Assembly: GCF_900604315.1 (NCBI RefSeq)
Contig: NZ_LR026978.1
Coordinates: 679,518 to 743,517 of the forward strand
Reading direction: 5' to 3'
DNA length: 64,000 bases
Source: [Erwinia] mediterraneensis
Lineage (GTDB): Bacteria; Pseudomonadota; Gammaproteobacteria; Enterobacterales; Enterobacteriaceae
The position numbers were made by a program, and so were the translations under genes. Of this stretch, positions 57,129 through 64,000 are shown piece by piece (position 1 is the first letter of the stretch; the number at the start of each line of letters is the position of its first letter). Below the pieces are notes generated by a model. It worked only from the letters and a program-made list of their open reading frames with translations. It did not search any database and was not told the origin of the DNA.

Positions 57129-57155
57129 CCGCCTTCTTAGCAGGCGGCTTTGATT
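57129..57155 (+). terminator. Possible terminator after the lipoprotein gene
   Basis: CCGCCT (57129-57134) pairs with AGGCGG (57142-57147) around a 7-base loop, followed by CTTTGATT. The T tract is interrupted, so this is a moderate candidate. Confidence 0.5.
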
Positions 57156-57235
57156 GCACCTCATAGGGGTGTACCAAAAACCTTAAAAAGAAGTCTCTGC
57201 CTGTTCCGTAAGATTCAAATCCAGAGACGACAGGC

Positions 57236-57298
57236 AGAGCCAAAACGTATTGATGACCACGCCCGCAGGACGTGGTTTTAAGTTGGTAATAAAAAAGG
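57236..57298 (-). repeat. Intergenic element, copy beyond lysS
   Basis: This is the partner of 37373-37436, about three quarters identical by eye. It contains a clear hairpin CCACG...CGTGG (57257-57275) and abuts the lysS terminator. Just outside it, a 10-bp inverted repeat CTCTGCCTGT / ACAGGCAGAG (57195-57204 and 57230-57239) is found only at this copy. Together they look like the end of a degenerate mobile or palindromic element; its identity is unknown. Confidence 0.6.
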
Positions 57299-57316
57299 CC
57301 GACTGCTGTCGGCCTT
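57287..57316 (-). terminator. Terminator downstream of lysS
   Basis: On the minus strand after lysS, a perfect 9-bp stem AAGGCCGAC / GTCGGCCTT (57295-57316) is followed by TTTTTTATT. It is a strong intrinsic terminator for the prfB-lysS operon. Confidence 0.9.
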
Positions 57317-57336
57317 AACAGAGGTGTATCAGGCAA

Positions 57337-58857
57337 TTATTTTCCGCTCGGACGCAGTGCCGGGAAGAGAATCACGTCGCGAATGGTATGGCTGTTGGTG
57401 AACAGCATGACCAGACGATCGATACCGATACCGAGGCCAGCGGTTGGCGGTAAGCCATGCTCCAGCGCGGTCACATAATCTTCATCGTAGAACATCGCTT
57501 CGTCGTCACCAGCATCTTTCGCATTAACCTGCTGCTGGAAACGCTCCGCCTGATCTTCCGCATCGTTCAGCTCCGAGAAGCCGTTACCGATTTCACGGCC
57601 ACCGATAAAGAATTCAAAGCGATCGGTGATCTCCGGGTTCTGGTCGTTACGGCGCGCCAGCGGCGAGACTTCTGCCGGATATTCGGTGATAAAGGTCGGC
57701 TGAATCAGATGCGCTTCTGCAGTCTCTTCGAAAATCTCCGTTACCACGCGGCCCAGCCCCCAGCTCTTCTCGACTTTGATGCCGAGGCTGCGGGCAATGG
57801 CGACCGCTTTGTCGAAATCGTCGAGATCGGCCAGATCGGTTTCCGGACGGTATTTTTTGATCGCTTCGCGCATGGTGAGCTTCTCAAACGGCTTACCGAA
57901 ATCGAACGTTTGCTCGCCATACACCACCTGCGTGTTGCCCAGCACATCCTGCGCCAGGGTACGGAACAGGCTTTCGGTCAGCTCGATCAGATCGTTGTAA
58001 TCCGCATAGGCCATATAGAGTTCCATCATGGTGAACTCAGGGTTATGGCGCGGCGAAATACCTTCGTTACGGAAGTTACGGTTGATTTCAAAGACGCGAT
58101 CGAAGCCCCCTACCACCAGGCGCTTCAGATAAAGCTCAGGCGCGATGCGCAGATACATATCGATATCGAGCGCATTGTGATGGGTGATAAAAGGACGTGC
58201 GGAGGCGCCGCCCGGGATCACCTGCATCATCGGGGTTTCGACTTCCATGAAGTCGCGGCCTACCATGAACTGGCGAATCGCCGCCATGATGCGGGAGCGC
58301 ACCTGGAAGGTATGACGTGATTCATCATTGGCGATCAGATCCAGGTAGCGCTGACGATAGCGCGTCTCCTGATCGGACAGACCGTGGAACTTATCCGGCA
58401 GCGGGCGCAGCGCTTTGGTCAGCAGGCGCAGTTCGCTGCAGTGGATCGACAGCTCACCGGTTTTGGTTTTGAACAGCTTACCGCGTGCGCCGAGGATATC
58501 CCCGAGATCCCACTTTTTGAACTGCTCGTTGTAAACCCCTTCCGCCAGATCGTCGCGCGCCACATACAGCTGGATACGGCCACCCATATCCTGCAGCGTA
58601 ACAAAAGAGGCTTTGCCCATAATGCGGCGCGTCATCATACGGCCCGCCACGCTCACTTCGATGCCGAGATCGGTCAGTTCTTCGTTGCTTTTGTCATCAT
58701 AGCTGGCATGCAACTTGTCAGAAGTGGTGTCACGACGGAAATCGTTAGGAAACGCCACGCCGCTGGCACGCAGCGCGCTGAGTTTTTCACGACGCGTTTT
58801 CAGTTCATTGTTTAACTCAAGGGCGGCGTCAGCGCTCTGCGGTTGTTGTTCAGACAT
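57337..58857 (-). CDS. lysS: LysS, lysyl-tRNA synthetase (class II)
   Basis: This 506-residue enzyme has an N-terminal OB-fold anticodon-binding domain (about 65-145) and a class II catalytic core. Motif 2 ([18 protein letters not shown]) lies near residues 262-279 and motif 3 ([10 protein letters not shown]) near 480-490. It charges tRNA-Lys. It starts 9 bp after the prfB stop, the classical prfB-lysS operon. A strong terminator and the shared intergenic element follow. Confidence 0.97.
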   Translation of the reverse strand: MSEQQPQSADAALELNNELKTRREKLSALRASGVAFPNDFRRDTTSDKLHASYDDKSNEELTDLGIEVSVAGRMMTRRIMGKASFVTLQDMGGRIQLYVARDDLAEGVYNEQFKKWDLGDILGARGKLFKTKTGELSIHCSELRLLTKALRPLPDKFHGLSDQETRYRQRYLDLIANDESRHTFQVRSRIMAAIRQFMVGRDFMEVETPMMQVIPGGASARPFITHHNALDIDMYLRIAPELYLKRLVVGGFDRVFEINRNFRNEGISPRHNPEFTMMELYMAYADYNDLIELTESLFRTLAQDVLGNTQVVYGEQTFDFGKPFEKLTMREAIKKYRPETDLADLDDFDKAVAIARSLGIKVEKSWGLGRVVTEIFEETAEAHLIQPTFITEYPAEVSPLARRNDQNPEITDRFEFFIGGREIGNGFSELNDAEDQAERFQQQVNAKDAGDDEAMFYDEDYVTALEHGLPPTAGLGIGIDRLVMLFTNSHTIRDVILFPALRPSGK

Positions 58858-58866
58858 GTCGGTTCC

Positions 58867-59965
58867 TTATAACCCTGCTTTTAAGCTTGCTTCAATGAAT
58901 CGGTCGAGATCGCCATCCAGCACTGCCTGCGTGTTACGGGTTTCTACACCGGTACGCAAATCTTTGATGCGCGAATCATCCAGTACGTAGGAACGAATCT
59001 GGCTGCCCCAGCCGATATCTGATTTGTTATCTTCCAGTGCCTGTTTCTCAGCGTTTTTCTTCTGCATCTCCAGCTCGTACAGCTTCGCCTTCATCTGCTT
59101 CATCGCCTGATCTTTGTTCTTATGCTGTGAACGGTCGTTCTGACACTGCGTTACCGTACCGGTAGGAATATGGGTAATACGTACCGCTGATTCGGTTCGG
59201 TTAACGTGCTGACCACCCGCCCCCGAGGCACGATAAACGTCGATACGCAGGTCGGCCGGGTTGATCTCAATATCGATATCCTCATCCACTTCCGGATAGA
59301 CAAAGGCGGAACTGAAGGAGGTATGGCGACGGCCACCGGAGTCGAAGGGGCTCTTGCGCACCAGGCGATGGACGCCGGTTTCAGTACGCAACCAGCCAAA
59401 AGCGTAGTCGCCAGAGATGCGGATAGTCGCCGATTTGGTGCCAGCCACTTCGCCTTCAGATTCTTCGATAATTTCGGTTTTAAAGCCTTTGGCTTCAGCC
59501 CAGCGCAGGTACATACGCACCAGCATGCTGGCCCAGTCCTGCGCTTCGGTGCCGCCGGAACCTGCCTGAATATCGATGTAGCAGTCGGCGCTGTCATATT
59601 CGCCGGAGAACATGCGGCGGAATTCCAGTTCGCCCAGTTTGCTTTCCAGGCCATCCAGCTCAACCACGGCTTCGTTGAAGGTCTCTTCGTCGTCGGCTTC
59701 TACTGCCAGCTCAAGCAGTCCCTGAACGTCTTCCAGGCCTTGTGCCATCTGGTCAAGCGTACTGACGATCGCTTCCAGCGACGCACGCTCTTTTCCGAGC
59801 GCCTGCGCGCGTTCTGGTTCATTCCAGACGTCAGGCTGCTCCAGTTCTGCATTTACCTCTTCGAGGCGCTCTTTTTTGACATCGTAGTCAAAGATACCCC
59901 CTAAGAACGTCGCTGCGCTCCGTGAGATCCTGAATACGATTTTTAACCGGATTTATTTCAAACAT
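58867..59965 (-). CDS. prfB: PrfB, peptide chain release factor 2 (programmed +1 frameshift)
   Basis: The gene is in two frames: 25 codons from the ATG at 59965 end at an in-frame TGA (59890-59888), and a +1 shift continues for 340 codons, 365 residues in all, as in E. coli. The codon-recognition SPF (in KSPFDSGG) and the catalytic GGQ (residues 250-252) are present. Residue 246 is alanine, the more active form found in most enterobacteria; E. coli K-12 has threonine. RF2 terminates at UGA and UAA, and the internal UGA gives autoregulation. Array 2 lies immediately upstream. Confidence 0.97.
59887..59902 (-). promoter_or_regulatory. prfB +1 recoding site
   Basis: The sequence AGG GGG TAT CTT TGA C on the minus strand has an internal Shine-Dalgarno-like AGGGGG, the CTT slip codon and the UGA stop followed by C, exactly the E. 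coli arrangement. Low RF2 lets the ribosome slip from CUU to UUU and read on. Confidence 0.97.
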
Positions 59966-60061
59966 GGTTTTAGATTCTTTTCGCGGAATGTCGATAGTGT
60001 AACGCGGCAGTTTAACTGAAATAGCGCTGAGATTGTAGGGGAACAGATGCGTTCATCCTTC

Positions 60062-60575
60062 CCCTCATCCCGGCCCTCTCCCGGAGGGAGAGGGGAAAGA
60101 TGGCACCGTGCGCCTCTTCCCTCACCCCGGCCCTCTCCCGGAGGGAGTGGGGAAAGATGGCACCGTGCGCCTCTTCTCTCACCCCGGCCCTCTCCCGGAG
60201 GGAGTGGGGGAAAGATGGCACCGTGCGCCTCTTCCTTCACCCCGGCCCTCTCCCGGAAGGAGTGGGAGAAAGATGGCACCGTGCGCCTCTTCCCTCACCC
60301 CGGCCCTCTTCCGGAGGGAGTGGGGGAAAGATGGCACCGTGCGCCTCTTTCCTCAACCCGGCCCTCTCCCGGAGGGAGAGGGGGAAAGATGGCACCGTGC
60401 GCCTCTTCCCTCACCCCGGCCCTCTTCCGGAGGGAGTGCGGGAAAGATGGCACCGTGCGCCTCTTTCCTCACCCCGGCCCTCTCCCGGAGGGAGAGGGGG
60501 AAAGATGGCACCGTGCGCCTCTTCCCTCACCCCGGCCCTCTTCCGGAGGGAGAGGGGGAAACGGAGCTGGCCCGC
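60062..60575. repeat. Palindromic repeat array 2, nine units of 58 bp (recJ - prfB)
   Basis: Nine copies of CCCTCTCCCGG-AGGGAG(A/T)GGG hairpins repeat with a strict 58-bp period (the AAAGATGGCACC marker falls at 60096, 60153, 60211, 60269, 60327, 60385, 60443 and 60501, then a degenerate copy at 60559). Between cores lies AAAGATGGCACCGTGCGCCT and CTCACCCCGG. Single-base variants such as CTCTTCC and GAGTGGG alternate between units. The reverse complement of the unit is clearly related to array 1. It fills the 633-bp gap between recJ and prfB on their common transcription path. Open frames that read through it are artefacts of the period. Confidence 0.92.
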
Positions 60576-60598
60576 TCCAGTGGGAGTGGGGAAACGGA

Positions 60599-62338
60599 TT
60601 AGGCCAGCGGCCAGAGTTGCTCGATAATCAGTTGCAGCGTACGGTTGCCGCGGAACTCGTTGATATCCAGCTTATAAGCCATCTCAACCTGACGCACACT
60701 GGTGTCGGGCCAGAGGGTGGTATCCACATTAAACGCGATGCCATCCAGCAGCGGCCCGCCGCCCAGCGGCTCCAGCATCACCTTCAGATGACGTTCACCT
60801 ACCAGCCGTTGCTGCAACAACCTGAACTTGCCGTCAAATACCGGTTCGGGAAAGGCTTGTCCCCACGGGCCCGCTTCGCGCAACAACTCAGCCGTTTGCA
60901 GGGTAAATTCCATGGGATGCAGCTCGCCATCGGACCAGACCACCCCCTGCAGCGCTTCGCTGTCCAGCCATTCGCCCATCAGATCGGCAAAACGCTGGCG
61001 AAACTCTTCATAACGATCCGCCTGCAGAGAGAGCCCGGCAGCCATCGCGTGACCGCCAAACTTCAACATCAGGCCGGGATAAAGCGTATCCAGCCGCTCC
61101 AGCGCATCACGCATATGCAGTCCGGCAACAGAACGGCCAGAGCCTTTGAGCGTACCGTCGCCCGCCGGGGCAAACGCGATAACCGGACGGTGAAAGCGTT
61201 CCTTCAGGCGCGAGGCGAGAATGCCCACCACCCCCTGATGCCATTCGGGATGGTAGAACGCCAGGCCAAGCGGCAGCTCTTTATGCTGACGCTCCAGAGT
61301 CTGACAGAGCGCCAGCGCCTCACTCTGCATCCCCTGCTCAATCTCTTTACGCGTCTGGTTCAGGGCATCGAGTTCGCTGGCGAGCATACGCGCCTGTGCG
61401 ATGTCCTCTGTCAGCAGCAACGCAACCCCTACCGACATATCATCCAGACGACCAGCGGCGTTCAGACGCGGCCCGAGGGCAAACCCCAGGTCGCTGGCGA
61501 CCAGCTGGCGCGCATCACGGTTGGCGATTTCCAGCAGCGCCCGGATGCCTGGCCGGCATTTTCCGGCGCGAATGCGGCTCAGCCCCTGCCAGACCAGAAT
61601 ACGGTTATTGACGTCGAGCGGCACCACGTCCGCCACCGTGCCAAGCGCTACCAAATCAAGCAGCTCGGCCAGATTAGGCATGGCGCGCCCTTCATTGAAC
61701 CAGCCCTGCTCACGCAGGAAAGCGCGCAGCGCCAGCATCAGATAGAAGGCAACGCCAACCCCCGCCAGTGCACGGGAGGGAAAAGCGCAGTCGCTGAGAT
61801 TCGGGTTGACCATGGCGTCCGCTTCCGGCAGCGTCTCGCCCGGCAGATGGTGATCGGTAACCAGCACCGGGATCCCGTACTGATGGGCAGAGATCACCCC
61901 GGCATGAGAAGAGATCCCATTGTCTACCGTCAGGATCAGTTCGGCACCGCGCGCACGCGCCTGCTCTACCACCTCGGGGCTGAGGCCATAACCATCGTCA
62001 AAACGGTTCGGCACCAGGTACTGCACGTTACTGCCGCCCATACTGCGCAACGCCAGTACCGTTAACGCGGTGCTGGTGGCGCCATCGGCATCAAAATCGC
62101 CTACTACCATAATGCGCCGGCCATCCAGCAGCGCCTGATGCAACAACGCGACCGCTTTATCGATGCCGCTCAGCGTATGGTACGGCAGCAGATGTTTCGC
62201 CCCGCGCTCCAGCTCCGCCGCATTCTGAACGCCGCGCTGGCTGTAAAGCCGGCGCAGCAGCGGATGTAAATCACCGGGTAACGCTTCCGGGCTCAGCGCC
62301 ACACGCCGCCGCAGTTCAACCTGTTTTATCACTGCCAA
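60599..62338 (-). CDS. recJ: RecJ, single-strand-specific 5'-3' exonuclease
   Basis: This 579-residue DHH-family nuclease (E. coli 577) has motif I D81-F-D-A-D85-G and the DHH motif in VTDHHLPGE near residue 160, both Mn-binding, followed by DHHA1 and an OB-fold. It degrades 5' ends in RecF-pathway recombination and mismatch repair. It starts one base after dsbC ends on the same strand, so the two are one operon. Downstream, array 2 separates it from prfB, where E. coli has only a short gap. Confidence 0.97.
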   Translation of the reverse strand: MAVIKQVELRRRVALSPEALPGDLHPLLRRLYSQRGVQNAAELERGAKHLLPYHTLSGIDKAVALLHQALLDGRRIMVVGDFDADGATSTALTVLALRSMGGSNVQYLVPNRFDDGYGLSPEVVEQARARGAELILTVDNGISSHAGVISAHQYGIPVLVTDHHLPGETLPEADAMVNPNLSDCAFPSRALAGVGVAFYLMLALRAFLREQGWFNEGRAMPNLAELLDLVALGTVADVVPLDVNNRILVWQGLSRIRAGKCRPGIRALLEIANRDARQLVASDLGFALGPRLNAAGRLDDMSVGVALLLTEDIAQARMLASELDALNQTRKEIEQGMQSEALALCQTLERQHKELPLGLAFYHPEWHQGVVGILASRLKERFHRPVIAFAPAGDGTLKGSGRSVAGLHMRDALERLDTLYPGLMLKFGGHAMAAGLSLQADRYEEFRQRFADLMGEWLDSEALQGVVWSDGELHPMEFTLQTAELLREAGPWGQAFPEPVFDGKFRLLQQRLVGERHLKVMLEPLGGGPLLDGIAFNVDTTLWPDTSVRQVEMAYKLDINEFRGNRTLQLIIEQLWPLA

Positions 62339-63043
62339 TTAACCACCACGTTTTTGCCCGTCAAGCACCTGTTTCAGCTCCTGCGGTCCCTGATAACCCG
62401 GGATCATCATCCCGCTGTCGGTCAGGATCGCTGGCGTGCCCTGAATACCGTAAAGAATGCCCAGCTGATAGTGCGGTTCGAGAGAAAGATCACAGGACGC
62501 GGCAGCCGGGGTATTCCCCTTCATCGCTTCATCAAAAGCCTTGTTACGATCGGCTGCGCACCAGATCGATTTCATCGCCCCCGCCACCTGGCCCTGCAGC
62601 CCTTCGCGCGGGAAGGCGAGATAACGCACCGTAATGCCCAGCGCATTGTAATCCGCCATCTGCTCATGTAGCTTGCGACAATAGCCGCAGGTAATATCGG
62701 TGAACACCGTAATCACATGCTGCTCTTTTGCCGCTTTATACACGATCATCTGTGACGCCAGCGCCTCGACCTTCTTATCCAGCAGCTTGTTGGTAACATT
62801 GAACGGCTGCGCGCCGCTGACGTCATACAACGGCCCCTGAATCATATGCTTGCCGTCTTCGGTCACGTAAAGGACGCCACTCTCGGTGAGCACCGTTTTT
62901 ATTCCCGCCAGCGGTGATGGCTGAATCTCGACCTGCTGCAGTCCCAGTTTTTTCAGGGATTGTTGAATCGCGCTGTCGTCGGCATGAACCAGAGCGGAAA
63001 AGGTGCTGGCCAGCAGGGCCATCATCGCAAAATGCTTTTTCAT
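62339..63043 (-). CDS. dsbC: DsbC, periplasmic disulfide isomerase
   Basis: This 234-residue protein has a signal peptide (about 1-21, ending VHA), an N-terminal dimerisation domain and a thioredoxin-fold catalytic domain with the CGYC active site (C119 and C122 of the precursor). It corrects wrong disulfides in the periplasm and is kept reduced by DsbD. It lies between xerD (22 bp upstream) and recJ (adjacent), the conserved xerD-dsbC-recJ order. Confidence 0.96.
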   Translation of the reverse strand: MKKHFAMMALLASTFSALVHADDSAIQQSLKKLGLQQVEIQPSPLAGIKTVLTESGVLYVTEDGKHMIQGPLYDVSGAQPFNVTNKLLDKKVEALASQMIVYKAAKEQHVITVFTDITCGYCRKLHEQMADYNALGITVRYLAFPREGLQGQVAGAMKSIWCAADRNKAFDEAMKGNTPAAASCDLSLEPHYQLGILYGIQGTPAILTDSGMMIPGYQGPQELKQVLDGQKRGG

Positions 63044-63065
63044 CTTATTTCCTTATTTCCACGTC

Positions 63066-63959
63066 TCAGGCGCGTGGATGGTGCTGTTGATGTAACTGAC
63101 GTAGCCGCTCGGTGGCGACATGCGTATAGATTTGCGTCGTCGAAAGGTCGCTGTGTCCCAGCAACATCTGTACGACACGGAGATCGGCGCCGTGGTTCAG
63201 CAAATGGGTGGCAAATGCATGACGCAGCACATGCGGCGATAGCTTTTCGCTGTCGATCCCGGCCAGCGTGGCATAGTGTTTAATCCGATGCCAGAAGGTT
63301 TGCCGGGTCATTTGCCGGGCGCGATTGCTGGGAAACAGAACATCCAGCGTCTCGCCATTCAGCAGCCAGGGACGTCCATATTCCATATACTGCTCCAGCC
63401 AGTGTACCGCCTCTTCTCCCAGCGGCACCAGACGCTCTTTGTTGCCTTTACCGATCACCCGCACCACCCCCTGACGCAGGCTGATATCGCTCAGCGTCAG
63501 TCCCACCAGCTCGGAAACGCGCAGGCCGGTGGCGTAGAGCAGTTCAAGCATCGCCTTATCGCGTAGCTCCAGCGGGATCTCCACGCTGGGCGCCTGGAGC
63601 AGGCGCTCAACCTGCGCTTCGGAAAGATCTTTCGGCAGCCGCTGCGGCAGTTTTGGCGCCGCCAGCAGAGCACTGGGATCGTCTGAGCGCAGCTTTTCCC
63701 GATAGCAGTACTGGAAAAGGCGTCGCATAGCGCTGAGCAGGCGCGCCGAACTGCTGGCTTTGTAACCGCCATCGAATCGCTCCGCCAGAAAGGCTTGCAG
63801 ATCCATGGCGCTTACCGTAAGCAGCGTCAAATCATGATGGGCCAGCCAGGCAGCAAGATGTTGCAGATCCTGACGGTAGGAGGAGAGCGTGTTTTGCGCC
63901 AGGTTACGCTCAATCCAGAGCGCATCGAGAAACTGTTCTGTCAGATCGCTGTCTTGCAC
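63066..63959 (-). CDS. xerD: XerD, site-specific tyrosine recombinase
   Basis: 297 residues from the GTG at 63959, which has a GAGGG site 5 bases upstream and matches the E. coli length (298). A GTG five codons earlier (63974) has a poorer site. It has an N-terminal SAM-like core-binding domain (about 5-90) and a catalytic domain with the R...K...H-x-x-R...H...Y set; HVLRHAFATHLL, GHSDLSTTQIYTH and the final QQHHPRA are visible. With XerC it resolves chromosome dimers at dif under FtsK control. The remaining 26-41 bases to the window end hold nothing identifiable. Confidence 0.96.
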   Translation of the reverse strand: MQDSDLTEQFLDALWIERNLAQNTLSSYRQDLQHLAAWLAHHDLTLLTVSAMDLQAFLAERFDGGYKASSSARLLSAMRRLFQYCYREKLRSDDPSALLAAPKLPQRLPKDLSEAQVERLLQAPSVEIPLELRDKAMLELLYATGLRVSELVGLTLSDISLRQGVVRVIGKGNKERLVPLGEEAVHWLEQYMEYGRPWLLNGETLDVLFPSNRARQMTRQTFWHRIKHYATLAGIDSEKLSPHVLRHAFATHLLNHGADLRVVQMLLGHSDLSTTQIYTHVATERLRQLHQQHHPRA

Positions 63960-64000
63960 TTTTCCCTCGCTCACCGCTGTGAAATCGTGCTCATTATGCC

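Noticed and set aside
58867..59748. prfB as a pseudogene or truncated gene
   Set aside because: The in-frame stop is the programmed frameshift site, with all required elements present.
60062..60575. CRISPR array
   Set aside because: Spacers are not unique: the whole 58-bp unit repeats, and no cas genes are present.
60047..62065. A 672-codon open frame on the plus strand over array 2 and recJ
   Set aside because: It reads through the 58-bp repeats and then antisense to recJ. The composition (SPRPSPGG repeats) is an artefact of the period and high GC.

Overview
The window is a chromosomal segment of an enterobacterium, most likely of the Erwiniaceae (Pantoea, Erwinia or Mixta type). The gene order follows the Escherichia coli xni to galR-lysA-lysR segment (without the fuc operon) and then jumps to the lysS-prfB-recJ-dsbC-xerD cluster. 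Protein similarity to E. coli is high in housekeeping genes, and many catalytic residues keep their E. coli numbers (CsdA C358, CsdE C61, MutH D70/E77/K79, ThyA C146, PtsP H356, RF2 GGQ 250-252). The genus cannot be fixed from the sequence alone.

Layout. 1-5.9 kb: end of xni, rlmM-ygdD, gcvA, the GcvB small RNA, ygdI, the csdA-csdE sulfur relay and tcdA. 6-10.4 kb: mltA, two identical initiator tRNA genes, amiC, argA with two ARG boxes. 10.4-24 kb: recD-recB-ptrA-recC, then the minor prepilin genes ppdC-ygdB-ppdB-ppdA. 24-32.5 kb: thyA-lgt, ptsP-rppH, a DARS2-like DnaA-box region, mutH, ygdQ, ygdR, tas. 32.6-50.4 kb: an accessory-rich block. It holds two giant candidate host-directed effectors on either side of lplT-aas, then an FtsI paralog, an OmrA/OmrB-type small RNA and a BisC-type molybdoenzyme. 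50.6-57.1 kb: galR, a repeat array, a GNAT acetyltransferase, lysA/lysR, an MFS transporter and a lipoprotein with a trypsin-like triad. 57.3-64 kb: lysS-prfB with the programmed frameshift, a nine-copy hairpin repeat array, recJ, dsbC and xerD.

The most interesting content is the 32.6-46.1 kb block. One gene (32600-37000, minus) encodes about 1466 residues. It has a serine/asparagine-rich N terminus, eight 14-residue PGTSG repeats, and a C-terminal region in which I can place the R / S-x-S / E-x-E signature of an ADP-ribosyltransferase (R1296, S1327-V-S1329, E1381-F-E1383). The other (41241-46094, plus) encodes 1617 residues. It has a large N-terminal region resembling DUF6543 (dermonecrotic-toxin-like) proteins, an IpaH/SlrP-type cap, 16-17 leucine-rich repeats, and a C-terminal NEL-type E3 ubiquitin ligase domain with catalytic C1407. 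Both share a QGLGG(R/K)G linker motif just ahead of their C-terminal modules, which suggests a modular family with exchangeable toxic domains. No secretion system or chaperone is encoded in the window.

Relative to E. coli, the aas-omrAB-galR interval has gained the LRR-NEL gene, an ftsI paralog (with SxN changed to SxD) and a bisC-like gene around one retained Omr-type small RNA, so it looks like an insertion-prone locus. Two arrays of related GC-rich palindromic repeats (51.6-52.1 kb and 60.1-60.6 kb) and a roughly 60-bp element shared by the ends of lplT and lysS are further structures that gene content does not explain.
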